Assembly (NCBI GenBank): GCA_030153605.1
Contig: JASKLO010000003.1
Span: 37,308-101,307, forward strand
Direction: 5' to 3'
Origin: Thermosipho sp. (in: thermotogales)
GTDB lineage: Bacteria > Thermotogota > Thermotogae > Thermotogales > Fervidobacteriaceae
Length of the DNA: 64,000 nt
This document shows, in pieces, positions 7,214 through 16,084 of this stretch (its first letter is position 1; the number at the start of each line of letters is the position of its first letter). The notes under the pieces are model-generated. The model was given only the letters and a program-made list of their open reading frames with translations, searched no databases and was not told where the DNA came from. Position numbers and translations under genes: made by a program.

Positions 7214-8695
7214 TTGGTTAACATTAATGGAAATAATCTTAGAATAGTTGATGTTCATAGTGTTGCTCGAAAAAATGAAAAAGTAGTTTTAGATAAAGAG
7301 TCAAAAAGAAAAATGGAAGAATCAAGAAAAGAAATTGAAAAAATTTTAAAAATTGGCAAGCCAGTATATGGAGTCAATACAGGTTTTGGAGCATTAGTAA
7401 ATGTTAGAATTTCTAAAGAGCAATTAGAAGAACTGCAAAGAAATATTGTTTTGTCGCATTCCGCTGCTATTGGTAAACCTTTGGATATTGATATTGTCCG
7501 TGCGATGATGCTTTTAAGAGCTAATTCGTTAGCTAAAGGATATTCAGGAGTAAGACCGCTAGTAGTTGAAAAGATAATAGAATTTTTAAATAATGATGTA
7601 ATTCCATATGTTCCAGATAAAGGTAGTGTTGGTGCAAGTGGAGATTTGGCTCCGCTTGCACACATTGCTATGTCTCTTATTGGAGAAGGTTATGTTATTG
7701 AATCTGGAAAAAAGTTAAAAACTAGTGAGGTTTTAAGAAAAAAGGGCATTGAGCCCCTCAAATTAAAAGAAAAAGAGGGTTTAAGTTTACTAAATGGTAC
7801 TCAGTATATTTCGTCAATATTATCTTTGGTAATTTATGATGCTCTAAATTTATTACAAGTTGCTACAATAATTGCAGCAGGTTCCGTTGATGCATTATTA
7901 GGTTCTCCTTCTGCTTTTGATCTTAGATTGCAAAAAGTTAGAAATCATATAGGACAGCAAGTAATTGCAGAAATATTATTGGAATATCTTGATGGTAGTC
8001 AGATAAGAGAATCTCATAAAAATTGCCAAAAAATACAGGATGCTTATTCTCTAAGAGCTATTCCTCAAGTTTATGGAGCAGTTTATGATACTTTAGTATA
8101 TGCTTCACAAGTGGTAGAAAATGAAATTAATGCTTCTACTGATAATCCTTTGGTATTTGATGGAGATGTAATTAGTGGAGGAAATTTTCACGGCGAACCT
8201 GTGGCATTAATTGCTGACTTTGTAGCAATTGCTTTAACAGATTTAGGTAATATGATTGAAAGAAGAATAGATAGATTAATTAATCCATTAATAAATGAAA
8301 ATTTACCACCTTTCTTATCTTCGGGCACGGAAGGGTTAAATTCAGGATATATGATTTGGCAGTATACTGCTGCTTCTCTTTGTAATGAAAATAAGGTTTT
8401 ATCTTATCCTGCATCTGTTGATACAATTCCAACTTCAGCATATCAAGAAGATCATGTAAGTATGGGAGCGACATCTGCTAGGAAATTGTTAACCATTTTG
8501 GATAATGTGCTTTCTTTGGTTTCTATAGAAGCAATGTTAACGAAAGTCGCATTAGAATTTCGTAAACCATTAAAGTCATCAAAAAAAATTGAAGATTTTT
8601 TCTCGAATTTTAATATAGAACTTTCAGGTGATAGATATTTTGGTGAAGATTTTGAAAAAGTAAAGATCTTTTTAAAATCAGAAATAAGAAAATAG
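7214..8695 (+). CDS. hutH: Histidine ammonia-lyase
   Basis: Deaminates L-histidine to urocanate, the first step of histidine catabolism. The Ala-Ser-Gly triad that cyclises to the MIO electrophile is residues 141-143 within GSVGASGDLAPLAH. Other signatures are YGVNTGFG, NGTQ, QDAYSLRA.PQV and the STDNPLVF block. At 493 residues it is near full length. The TTG start follows AAGGAGTG. Urocanase and imidazolonepropionase are not adjacent, so downstream steps must be encoded elsewhere or the enzyme serves another purpose. Last gene of its operon. Confidence 0.95.
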   Translation: MVNINGNNLRIVDVHSVARKNEKVVLDKESKRKMEESRKEIEKILKIGKPVYGVNTGFGALVNVRISKEQLEELQRNIVLSHSAAIGKPLDIDIVRAMMLLRANSLAKGYSGVRPLVVEKIIEFLNNDVIPYVPDKGSVGASGDLAPLAHIAMSLIGEGYVIESGKKLKTSEVLRKKGIEPLKLKEKEGLSLLNGTQYISSILSLVIYDALNLLQVATIIAAGSVDALLGSPSAFDLRLQKVRNHIGQQVIAEILLEYLDGSQIRESHKNCQKIQDAYSLRAIPQVYGAVYDTLVYASQVVENEINASTDNPLVFDGDVISGGNFHGEPVALIADFVAIALTDLGNMIERRIDRLINPLINENLPPFLSSGTEGLNSGYMIWQYTAASLCNENKVLSYPASVDTIPTSAYQEDHVSMGATSARKLLTILDNVLSLVSIEAMLTKVALEFRKPLKSSKKIEDFFSNFNIELSGDRYFGEDFEKVKIFLKSEIRK

Positions 8696-8748
8696 TTAAG
8701 TGTTATATCTAATTAATAAACGAAACTTAAATAAATTAATAATAATAG

Positions 8749-8775
8749 AGGAGTGTTCCGGCGCTCCTTTTTAAT
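8749..8775 (+). terminator. Rho-independent terminator after hutH
   Basis: AGGAGTG and CGCTCCT form a 7-bp stem (one G-T pair) around a TTCCGG loop, followed by a T-rich run. It ends the operon that begins at 4460. Confidence 0.8.
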
Positions 8776-8833
8776 TTTATCTTTTAAGCATATTCTTAAT
8801 TCACTCATTATTTTTAACATTTTTGGAGGAAAT

Positions 8834-10006
8834 ATGAATTATTATTTGCTGATGAAGAAAAATGTTACTAGAGAGTATATTTATTCATTTTTAAATAATT
8901 TTAATTTATTAAGTACTGTTTGGATGCTTTATTTAGCTTACAAGGGCATGAGCTTAACACAAATAGGATTATTAGAAGGTATATTTCATTTAACCTCTTT
9001 TTTAATGGAAATACCTACTGGTTCAATAGCTGATGTTTTTGGAAGAAAATTAAGTAGAATTTTAGGAAGGTTTTTTTGGATTATTTCAAGTATTACAATG
9101 TTGTTTGGAACTAATTTTTTTCACTTTTCTATTGCTATGTCTTTAATGGCATTATCTTATAATTTAGAATCTGGAGCAGGACAAGCTCTGTTATATGATT
9201 CGTTAAAAGCAACAAATAGTGAAGATGAATATATGAAAATTGCAGGTAAAATTGAACTTTTGACACAGATAGGTATGATTAGTGGGTATTTATTAGGTGG
9301 TTATATTGCTAAAATTAAATATGAATATGTTTTTATTTATTCTTCTTTATTAGGTTTAATAGCTTTATTGCAATCCCTTACTTTTAAAGAACCTAAAATT
9401 TTTGAAGAAAAAGAAAAAACTACTTTTAAAGATGTTTTTATTAATGCATTTATAAGTTTTGTGTTTTTAAAGAAAAAGAAAGATGTATTATATCTAATTT
9501 TCTTTTCCGAGGGTATTTTAGTTGTTGGAACAATTTTTTTCTTTTATTTGCAAAATTACTTTTTATCATTAGGTATTAATCAATTTCAAATAGGTATTAT
9601 AATGGCATTTTCTGGAATTTTTAGTGCTATTATGTCATATTTCACACACAGAGTTGAGAAAAAACTTGGTTTAAAGAGATTGCTGATTTTTATTCCGTTT
9701 TCTTATTCATTATTATCTTTAGGTTTATTATCAAATATTCCATATGTTTTTAATATGTTGTTAAGTGGATTAATTGGGGTGCTATACATTGTGTATATTG
9801 ATTATGTAAATAAAAAAATACCTAGCGAAAAAAGAGCAACAATATTATCAATGTGCTCTATGGTTTATAGTTTATATATGATTGTTTTTTTTCCGCTGTT
9901 TGGAAAAATTGCAGATGAGTTTTCTTTCAAAGTTTCTTTTATATTTATATCTGTGATATTGATGATATTTAGTATAATCAACGGTATTTTGTTGATTAAG
10001 AAATAA
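8834..10006 (+). CDS. Major facilitator superfamily transporter
   Basis: About 390 residues with roughly twelve hydrophobic helices. The MFS loop 2-3 signature appears as GSIADVFGRKLSRILGR. Substrate cannot be read from the sequence; the closest general resemblance is to multidrug/sugar efflux MFS proteins. The frame is open further upstream, but that part overlaps the hutH terminator; ATG at 8834 has GGAGG four bases before it and gives the normal MFS N-terminus. It is a single-gene unit closed by the hairpin at 10022. Confidence 0.85.
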   Translation: MNYYLLMKKNVTREYIYSFLNNFNLLSTVWMLYLAYKGMSLTQIGLLEGIFHLTSFLMEIPTGSIADVFGRKLSRILGRFFWIISSITMLFGTNFFHFSIAMSLMALSYNLESGAGQALLYDSLKATNSEDEYMKIAGKIELLTQIGMISGYLLGGYIAKIKYEYVFIYSSLLGLIALLQSLTFKEPKIFEEKEKTTFKDVFINAFISFVFLKKKKDVLYLIFFSEGILVVGTIFFFYLQNYFLSLGINQFQIGIIMAFSGIFSAIMSYFTHRVEKKLGLKRLLIFIPFSYSLLSLGLLSNIPYVFNMLLSGLIGVLYIVYIDYVNKKIPSEKRATILSMCSMVYSLYMIVFFPLFGKIADEFSFKVSFIFISVILMIFSIINGILLIKK

Positions 10007-10021
10007 ATACTTTAGGATATT

Positions 10022-10051
10022 AAAAAATGGCTCCACATGGGAGCCATTTTT
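10022..10051. terminator. Bidirectional terminator between convergent genes
   Basis: ATGGCTCC (10027-10034) pairs with GGAGCCAT (10040-10047); A-run on the left and T-run on the right let it act in both directions, ending the MFS gene and the long minus-strand operon. Confidence 0.87.
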
Positions 10052-10057
10052 CTTTAT

Positions 10058-10468
10058 CTATTCTTCGTCATCTAAATCATCGTTATAATCTAAAAAATCT
10101 TCCAAATCTTCATCTATAGGTATTTCATCTTCTTCATCCAAGCTTTCAATTGTTCTTTCGACAATTTCCTCTTTAGAATGACCAAAAGGACTTTTAGGAT
10201 CTAGAACACCATTAAAAATTTCAATTTTAGATTTCCCATCAATTAAATATGCTTTAGCCTTTACTGCTCCTTTTAAAGTAGACAAAATTTTTTTTACTAA
10301 TTCTTCATCTAAATCTTGATTTTCTGCACAGACTAATACTAATTTGTTGTCAACATAATCTAAAGTAGTATTATTTTTTTCAGCAAGTTCTTTAATGTTA
10401 GGATTCTCTACAATATTTTTTGCTTTAGTTTTATCTACAAATATTTCAATTGTGTAATGAAAAGGCAT
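10058..10468 (-). CDS. Small acidic conserved protein, unknown function
   Basis: A 136-residue soluble protein. The first ~90 residues look like a mixed alpha/beta domain (FHYTIEIFVD, NKLVLVCAENQDLDEELVKKIL, KAKAYLIDGKSKIEIF). The last 30 residues are almost entirely Asp and Glu and are probably disordered. It overlaps the rpsT stop region by one base and is the last gene of the operon. I do not recognise the family; it may be restricted to Thermotogales. Confidence 0.6.
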   Translation of the reverse strand: MPFHYTIEIFVDKTKAKNIVENPNIKELAEKNNTTLDYVDNKLVLVCAENQDLDEELVKKILSTLKGAVKAKAYLIDGKSKIEIFNGVLDPKSPFGHSKEEIVERTIESLDEEDEIPIDEDLEDFLDYNDDLDDEE

Positions 10469-10761
10469 TATTGCACCTCCGACTGTTTCTCCTTAGATAA
10501 ATAATCATTAACAAGTTTCATTAATCTAGATTTTCTTCTTGATGCTTCATTTTTATGTATTGCACCAATTTTAGCAGCTTTGTCTATAAAACTTTGTGCT
10601 TCTTTAGCGAGTGTTAAAATTTCATCGTGAGACTTACCATCTTCAATAGCTTTTACAACTTTTTTAATAGAATTTTTCATTCTAGTTTTATATGCTTTGT
10701 TAATTAATCTATTTCTTTCAGAAACTTTTACTCTTTTTTTGGCAGATTTTATATTTGGCAT
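10468..10761 (-). CDS. rpsT: 30S ribosomal protein S20
   Basis: Binds 16S rRNA in the body of the small subunit. The N-terminal [19 protein letters not shown] and the central [14 protein letters not shown], plus [19 protein letters not shown] near the end, are textbook S20. Length 97 is slightly above the usual 85-90 because of a C-terminal extension. AGGAGG is correctly placed upstream in the 18-nt gap after metK. Confidence 0.97.
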   Translation of the reverse strand: MPNIKSAKKRVKVSERNRLINKAYKTRMKNSIKKVVKAIEDGKSHDEILTLAKEAQSFIDKAAKIGAIHKNEASRRKSRLMKLVNDYLSKEKQSEVQ

Positions 10762-10779
10762 ATCTATTCAACCTCCTAT

Positions 10780-11967
10780 TTATAATAATTTTTTTAATTC
10801 ATTAACCATGTCTAATTTTTCCCATGTGAATTCTGGTTCATTTCTTCCAAAATGGCCATATGCTGCTGTTTTTCTATAAATTGGTCTAAGCAAATCAAGC
10901 TTTTTAATAATAGCACCAGGCCTAAAGTCAAATAATTCTAAAATAGCCTTTTGAATTTTTTCTTCATCAATTTTTGCAGTTCCAAAAGTGTTAATCATTA
11001 TTGAAACAGGTTTTGCCATACCTATTGCATAAGCAATTTGAATCATAAATTTATCTGCTAATCCGGCAGCTACAACGTTTTTAGCAACGTATCGTGCGAA
11101 ATAATGAGCTGATCTATCAACCTTAGTTGGATCTTTTCCACTAAATGCTCCTCCACCATGAGGAATAGCTCCACCATATGTATCGACAATAATTTTTCTT
11201 CCAGTTAAACCAGTATCAGCAGAAGGTCCTCCAAGTACAAACCTACCTGTTGGATTAACAATAATTTTCATTTTTTCGTCTCTAAGGTTTTCAGGTATTA
11301 TAGGATCGATAACGTATTTTATCAAAGCTTCTTTTATTTCTGCAATAGTAACATCAGGTTCGTGTTGAGTTGATATTAGAACAGTATCAACCCTAACAGG
11401 TTTGTCATTTTCATCATATTCAATTGTTACTTGTGTTTTTCCATCTGGTCTTAAGAATGGAATAGTTTTGTTTTTTCTGACTTCACTTAATTTCATAGCA
11501 AGCTTATGAGCTAACATAATTGATAGAGGCATATATTCTTCGGTTTCGTTGGTAGCATATCCAAACATCATTCCTTGGTCTCCTGCTCCAACTTTGTCTA
11601 AATCATCCTCTGCTTTTAATTCTCCTTCTTTGGCTTCATATGCGTTATCAACACCTAAAGCAATGTCTGGAGATTGACTATGGATAGAAGAAATAACAGA
11701 ACAAGATTCTCCGTCAAATCCAAACTTAGCACGAGTATATCCAATATCTAAAATAGTTTTTCTTACAATATCTTGAACATCAACATATGCTCGTGTAGTA
11801 ACTTCTCCAGAAACAAATGCTAAACCTGTTGTTACTAATGTTTCAACAGCAACCCTTGACTTAGGGTCTTGTTCCAAAATCGCGTCCAAGATGGCATCAC
11901 TAATTTGATCTGCCACCTTGTCAGGATGACCTTCTGTTACACTTTCACTAGTGAAAAGTCTTTTCAT
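10780..11967 (-). CDS. metK: S-adenosylmethionine synthetase
   Basis: Makes SAM from methionine and ATP. It begins with [21 protein letters not shown], has the [12 protein letters not shown] signature, the P-loop-like [16 protein letters not shown] and ends with GHFGR. Length 395 is standard. Its end overlaps nothing, but its start overlaps the stop of the upstream gene by four bases. With ahcY at the head of the same apparent transcript it couples SAM production with removal of S-adenosylhomocysteine. No SAM riboswitch is seen, as expected for an internal operon gene. Confidence 0.97.
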   Translation of the reverse strand: MKRLFTSESVTEGHPDKVADQISDAILDAILEQDPKSRVAVETLVTTGLAFVSGEVTTRAYVDVQDIVRKTILDIGYTRAKFGFDGESCSVISSIHSQSPDIALGVDNAYEAKEGELKAEDDLDKVGAGDQGMMFGYATNETEEYMPLSIMLAHKLAMKLSEVRKNKTIPFLRPDGKTQVTIEYDENDKPVRVDTVLISTQHEPDVTIAEIKEALIKYVIDPIIPENLRDEKMKIIVNPTGRFVLGGPSADTGLTGRKIIVDTYGGAIPHGGGAFSGKDPTKVDRSAHYFARYVAKNVVAAGLADKFMIQIAYAIGMAKPVSIMINTFGTAKIDEEKIQKAILELFDFRPGAIIKKLDLLRPIYRKTAAYGHFGRNEPEFTWEKLDMVNELKKLL

Positions 11968-12284
11968 CCTTTACCCTCCTTTTCAAAATCTTCTTTGGTG
12001 ATAAATTTACCACCTTGTATTTCAAAACTTACTGGTTTATATGAACCAGTAAATTGAGCTTTAAGTTCTATTTTATTAGGGCATTTTGAACCTACATATA
12101 CTTTTTCAATCATAAAAGGAACATTGGGATTATCATAGTTTACTATAAAATCATAACCTTTTCTTAAATGGCTTCTGAAAACTTCACCGCATTTTTCGCA
12201 TTTTAAATAAACAACTAAATTATTTCCTTCTTTATAAAATGGATTAATACTTAAATTTTTCTTACGCTTTTTGAAAAAAAACAT
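11964..12284 (-). CDS. Small zinc-ribbon-like conserved protein
   Basis: A 106-residue basic protein with a CEKC pair and one further Cys in GSKCPNK, so at most three Cys ligands; any metal site would be incomplete or use another residue. Predicted strands dominate ([31 protein letters not shown]). No family recognised with confidence. It sits between the M23 peptidase and metK in the operon with four-base overlap to metK. Confidence 0.55.
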   Translation of the reverse strand: MFFFKKRKKNLSINPFYKEGNNLVVYLKCEKCGEVFRSHLRKGYDFIVNYDNPNVPFMIEKVYVGSKCPNKIELKAQFTGSYKPVSFEIQGGKFITKEDFEKEGKG

Positions 12285-12285
12285 A

Positions 12286-13251
12286 TTAATTACCCCTTTT
12301 TAAATTAAAATTAAAAATTTCTTTTCTATTCCAAAAGTCAATTAGTTCTATAGACACAGGGAAAAAATCCAAATTTTGATTAAAAGTTGGAAAGTTATTT
12401 TGTTTGACTGAATAACCAATTGTTTCAGGATACAATTTATAATAAGCTTTGTAAATATAACCTGCTGCAATAGAATCATCTGTGTAAACTGTAAATGGTT
12501 TATTCATTTCTTCAATTGGTAATTCATCGAACATTATATGATACACTAATTTATTTGAAAAATAAAGTTTTAATTCTTTCAATCCTATTATATTTTTGTT
12601 AACTTGAAGAAAAGCGTTAATGGCAATGTGGGGGAAATTATTTTGGAATTCATATGTTTGTCCCTCTACAAAATCAAATTTTTTCCCATCAATAACAATT
12701 TCTTTAATTACTATTTCACCATTTAAAGGTTCAGCATTGATGAAATTAAGAGGGTCAAATAACATTGTTTCATTAGAATTTCTAATTTCAATGTGAATAT
12801 GTGGTTTGATAGCTTCACCTGTTTTTCCACTATAACCAACAATTTCTCCTTGAGAAAAACTTATCTCATTTTCAGGAAAATTCACTTCAATTTTATTATT
12901 TCCAAACTCACTTATTAAATCATCTACAATTGATTGAATTTTTTTAGGGAACATACTTAAGTGAGCGTATAAAGATTTATATCCATTTGGATGCTGAATT
13001 ACAACAACATTACCATAAATTTCATCATTAATCTCTATACGGGAAAGATTTCCCTCATAAACTGCTTTAATAGGAATTCCTTCTTTTAAAAAAGTACTGA
13101 AATCAACTCCACCATGAAAATGAGGGGTATCTCCTGTACTTCTAAATTCCAAAAATGAAGAAGTAATGTAACTATCATCAACAGGAGGAATAAAGTTTGA
13201 AAAAGCGATAAAAACTATTAAAAATAAAAAAATTATCAAAAATTTCTTCAT
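12286..13251 (-). CDS. Secreted M23 (LytM-type) peptidase family protein
   Basis: A signal peptide (KKFLIIFLFLIVFIAFS) precedes a lysostaphin-like zinc domain at residues ~30-170. Ligand motifs are visible: HFHGGVDFS (H and D), YAHLS and HIHIEIR (HxH). The remaining ~150 residues form a strand-rich C-terminal domain that I do not recognise. It should cleave or bind peptidoglycan stem peptides in the envelope. AAAGGAGG precedes the ATG, which overlaps the hflX stop. Confidence 0.85.
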   Translation of the reverse strand: MKKFLIIFLFLIVFIAFSNFIPPVDDSYITSSFLEFRSTGDTPHFHGGVDFSTFLKEGIPIKAVYEGNLSRIEINDEIYGNVVVIQHPNGYKSLYAHLSMFPKKIQSIVDDLISEFGNNKIEVNFPENEISFSQGEIVGYSGKTGEAIKPHIHIEIRNSNETMLFDPLNFINAEPLNGEIVIKEIVIDGKKFDFVEGQTYEFQNNFPHIAINAFLQVNKNIIGLKELKLYFSNKLVYHIMFDELPIEEMNKPFTVYTDDSIAAGYIYKAYYKLYPETIGYSVKQNNFPTFNQNLDFFPVSIELIDFWNRKEIFNFNLKRGN

Positions 13252-14489
13252 CGGTTTGCCTCCTTTGTTATTTTGGTAATTAAATTTTCTGGGCCTGATA
13301 ATTTAACTAAAACATTTTCATTTTGAATATCTAAAATTTTAAAGTTTATAAAATGTTTGTATTTATACAAAATATGCAAATATTTATTTTTAATTTCTAT
13401 TGTCACCTGCTTTGTTATTTTATCAATTAATTTATCAACTTGCAAGAGTAATTTGTCAATATTTAAATTTTTGTAAGCTGAAATAAAAACAGCTTCAGAA
13501 AATCTAGTTTTTAGAAAATTCAAATGTTCATTAGGAATTAAATCAATTTTATTGAAGACCATAAAATAAGGTTTTTCATAAGGAACTATACTTTCAAGAG
13601 TATTTAAAACAGTTTCTAGTTTCTTTTCGAATTCGATATCAGAGCTATCAAGCAAAATTAAAATAATATCTGAATACTTAATTTCTTCTAATGTTGAATG
13701 AAATGCTTCAATTATCTTGGGATGTAAATTTCGAATAAATCCAACTGTGTCAGTGAAAATTGCAATTCTACCTGAAGGTAATTTAACTTTTCTAGATAAA
13801 GTAGAAAGGGTAGTAAACATCTCATTTTTCGATTTTATTTTTTCACCAGTTAGTTTTGAAAGTAATGTTGATTTACCAGCATTTGTATAGCCAACAATTG
13901 AAATTTTAATAGTGTCACTTTTAAACCTTTTTTTTCTAATTATTTCTCTGTTATTTTCGAGCTTTTTTAAATTGTTTTTCAAAATTTTAATCCTATTTTT
14001 GATGTATCTTTTAGAATACTCTAACTCTTTTTCACCTGGTCCTCTAGTACCTACTCCACCACCAAGTCTTGATAACTCTTTTCCTTTGCCTAGAAGATAA
14101 GGGAGCAAATAATTTAATCTTGCAATTTCAACTTGTAATTTTCCTTCCTTTGTATGAGCATGTTTAGAAAAAATTTCTAAAATAATTTCAGTACGATCAT
14201 AAACTTTAATATTTAGAAATTTTTCAATATTTTTTCTTTGTAAAGGACTTAAATCATCATTAATTACTAAACAATTTATCTGCGAATTTTCAATTAAAGA
14301 ATTTATTTTCTCTAATTTCCCTATTCCAATATAATATTTAGGATCAGGCTTTAGTCTTTTTTGAAAAATTTTGTCAACCACTTCAAAATTTAAAGTCTTA
14401 CATAATTGTTCTAATTCTTCAAAAATCTCTAAAAAACTGTTTGAAGGGCCAGAAATACTTAAAAGTAAACATTTATTCTTCATTATCAT
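13248..14489 (-). CDS. hflX: GTPase HflX
   Basis: Ribosome-associated GTPase that splits stalled or hibernating ribosomes. The N-terminal half contains the HflX domain with the RTEIILEIFSKHAHTKEGKLQVE block and the glycine-rich LGGGVGTRGPGE motif; the G domain has GYTNAGKSTLL (G1), DTVGFI (G3) and NKID (G4). Length 413 is typical. Start could be ATG at 14489 or the in-frame ATG six bases later. It overlaps hfq by 17 bases, the hfq-hflX adjacency known from many bacteria. Confidence 0.95.
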   Translation of the reverse strand: MIMKNKCLLLSISGPSNSFLEIFEELEQLCKTLNFEVVDKIFQKRLKPDPKYYIGIGKLEKINSLIENSQINCLVINDDLSPLQRKNIEKFLNIKVYDRTEIILEIFSKHAHTKEGKLQVEIARLNYLLPYLLGKGKELSRLGGGVGTRGPGEKELEYSKRYIKNRIKILKNNLKKLENNREIIRKKRFKSDTIKISIVGYTNAGKSTLLSKLTGEKIKSKNEMFTTLSTLSRKVKLPSGRIAIFTDTVGFIRNLHPKIIEAFHSTLEEIKYSDIILILLDSSDIEFEKKLETVLNTLESIVPYEKPYFMVFNKIDLIPNEHLNFLKTRFSEAVFISAYKNLNIDKLLLQVDKLIDKITKQVTIEIKNKYLHILYKYKHFINFKILDIQNENVLVKLSGPENLITKITKEANR

Positions 14490-14751
14490 CTTTATTATCT
14501 ATTTTATTTTCTTCATCCTCCTCAGATTGTGTTTTTATTAGTTTTACAAAACTTTCTGGCATAATAGTGCTCACAGCATGTTTGTAAATAAGATTTTGTT
14601 GTGTCCCATTTTCAAGCAACATAGTAAAACTATCAAAAGAACGGATAATACCTTTTGTTTGGAAACCATTAACTAAATAAACTTTCACAGGAATTTTATT
14701 TGTTCTTAGAATATTTAAAAACCTGTCTTGTAAGTTAAATTTTTCAGCCAT
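14473..14751 (-). CDS. hfq: RNA chaperone Hfq
   Basis: Sm-like hexameric RNA-binding protein. Residues ~5-70 carry Sm1 (VKVYLVNGFQTKGIIRSFDSFTMLL) and Sm2 (LIYKHAVSTIMP, equivalent of YKHAIST). The tail of ~20 residues is highly acidic (SEEDEENKIDNKDDNEE), unlike the proximal-side basic rim. A strong AGGGGGGAA precedes the ATG. Together with hflX it forms a conserved pair. Confidence 0.96.
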   Translation of the reverse strand: MAEKFNLQDRFLNILRTNKIPVKVYLVNGFQTKGIIRSFDSFTMLLENGTQQNLIYKHAVSTIMPESFVKLIKTQSEEDEENKIDNKDDNEE

Positions 14752-14762
14752 AAACTTCCCCC

Positions 14763-15185
14763 CTAATTTGGAATTTTATATAAATCTTTAGGAAATGAAA
14801 AATAAATATTTATGTATTTAACTAAAAGATTTGTTTGTTTTCCATCTAATAAAATATAAATTCTATCTATGCCATTGATATTATCAAATAATGTATAAAG
14901 TACCTGCAACAAGAACAGAACTTCTTGTTCTGCAGAATAATCTTGAATAAGTGATGAATTGAAATCTAAAATAAGAGCTGTATCGACAAAATAGTAAGCT
15001 ATCAAGATGTTTTTAGGAACAAATGAATTTTCATATGAACTCAAAATATTAAAAAGAGCTTCAACTGTTACTTCATTTATGTGTACCTCTGAGAAAATTA
15101 TATCATTATTTTCGACTAATGCAATTTTTTGAGAAAACATATAAAAACTTATTAAAACAAACACAAAAATCAATACTCTTTTCAT
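14763..15185 (-). CDS. Secreted GerMN-domain protein
   Basis: An N-terminal hydrophobic signal (KRVLIFVFVLISFYMFS) is followed by a ~110-residue domain whose features match GerMN: LILDFNSSLI, a helix EVLFLLQVLYTLF, and INGIDRIYILLDGKQTN near the end. GerMN domains occur in envelope lipoproteins and often accompany amidases. It overlaps the preceding amidase-like gene by four bases, supporting joint action at the cell wall. No lipobox cysteine is visible. Confidence 0.7.
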   Translation of the reverse strand: MKRVLIFVFVLISFYMFSQKIALVENNDIIFSEVHINEVTVEALFNILSSYENSFVPKNILIAYYFVDTALILDFNSSLIQDYSAEQEVLFLLQVLYTLFDNINGIDRIYILLDGKQTNLLVKYINIYFSFPKDLYKIPN

Positions 15186-16084
15186 TTGATCTCACCTTCT
15201 ATGATTTTTTTGATTTCTTCCCAATTATCATTTGAAGTAAATATAACTATTCCCGGTGCATCTAAAGGTAATTGAATAAATGGTATATAATAAATTTTAA
15301 AATTGAATTTTGAACTAATCTTTTTAGCTATACTTGTTGATAAAGAGAATCTTTGCCAGTCATTGCCATTAAAGTCTGGTGAATAATTTCTTACAAAAAT
15401 TAAATTAGATTCAGAATTATTAAATATTACGACTAAGGTGTTTGGATCATAACCTATTACCTTTTCGCTAAATGAATAAAATTTAATATTTGAAATTTTA
15501 TACGTTTGAATTAATTGAATTATTATCCTGTTTGGAAGATCGTTAAAAGCTATGTCAATTGTATTTTGAATTTTTTTTGTGAAAATTACTTCATTTGGTA
15601 AGTATATTTTTTCGTTAAAATATACGTATTTTAACGAAATTATATAGAAATTATCATTATCAATAATGGTCGAAATTGAATTTTTACCTAAGTAGTCAAT
15701 TTGAAAATAACTTCCAAAATCTTTTAAATCATTAATAACCATGGTTGCAAGATAATAAGTCCCATTATCATCTTTAAAATAATTTATTTCAAAGAAATCT
15801 AGAACATCGTCTATAAAAATATTTTGTTGAGCACTATCATTTAGTACTACCACTTCATTTGAAAATGCAACAAGTTTGTCATGCCATTCTATATAACTAA
15901 AGGAACCCAAACTTCCAAAATTAATTTTTTCATCGTTTAAGAATGATGAATAGGTTTCTAGAATTTTTTTAACAACTGAAAAATTAACTTCGGAAGCTTC
16001 AATTGTTATATCATCAATTATAATGTTGAAAGAAAAAATAAAAACTTGAATGAAAATAAATAGTATAAAAAAATATTTTTTCAA
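15182..16084 (-). CDS. Secreted protein resembling a degenerate N-acetylmuramoyl-L-alanine amidase
   Basis: Signal peptide, then a copper-amine-oxidase-N-like stretch (IIIDDITIEASEVNFSVVKKIL). The C-terminal half runs in the order of Amidase_3: a strand with TLVVIFNNSESNLIFVRNYSP, helix FSLSTSIAKKISSKF, and PLDAPGIVIFTSNDNWEEIKKI where true enzymes have 'l..PavLvE.GFlsN..d...l'. The catalytic zinc ligands (His, Glu, His) cannot be found at the expected places. It could be a catalytically dead regulator or binding protein. The assignment is an inference from layout and the GerMN neighbour. Confidence 0.45.
   Translation of the reverse strand: MKKYFFILFIFIQVFIFSFNIIIDDITIEASEVNFSVVKKILETYSSFLNDEKINFGSLGSFSYIEWHDKLVAFSNEVVVLNDSAQQNIFIDDVLDFFEINYFKDDNGTYYLATMVINDLKDFGSYFQIDYLGKNSISTIIDNDNFYIISLKYVYFNEKIYLPNEVIFTKKIQNTIDIAFNDLPNRIIIQLIQTYKISNIKFYSFSEKVIGYDPNTLVVIFNNSESNLIFVRNYSPDFNGNDWQRFSLSTSIAKKISSKFNFKIYYIPFIQLPLDAPGIVIFTSNDNWEEIKKIIEGEIK

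Noticed and set aside
10762..12300. Possible SAM or SAH riboswitch near metK or ahcY
   Set aside because: metK has no leader (its start overlaps the previous gene), and the ahcY promoter leaves almost no untranslated leader; no aptamer-like stems are visible.
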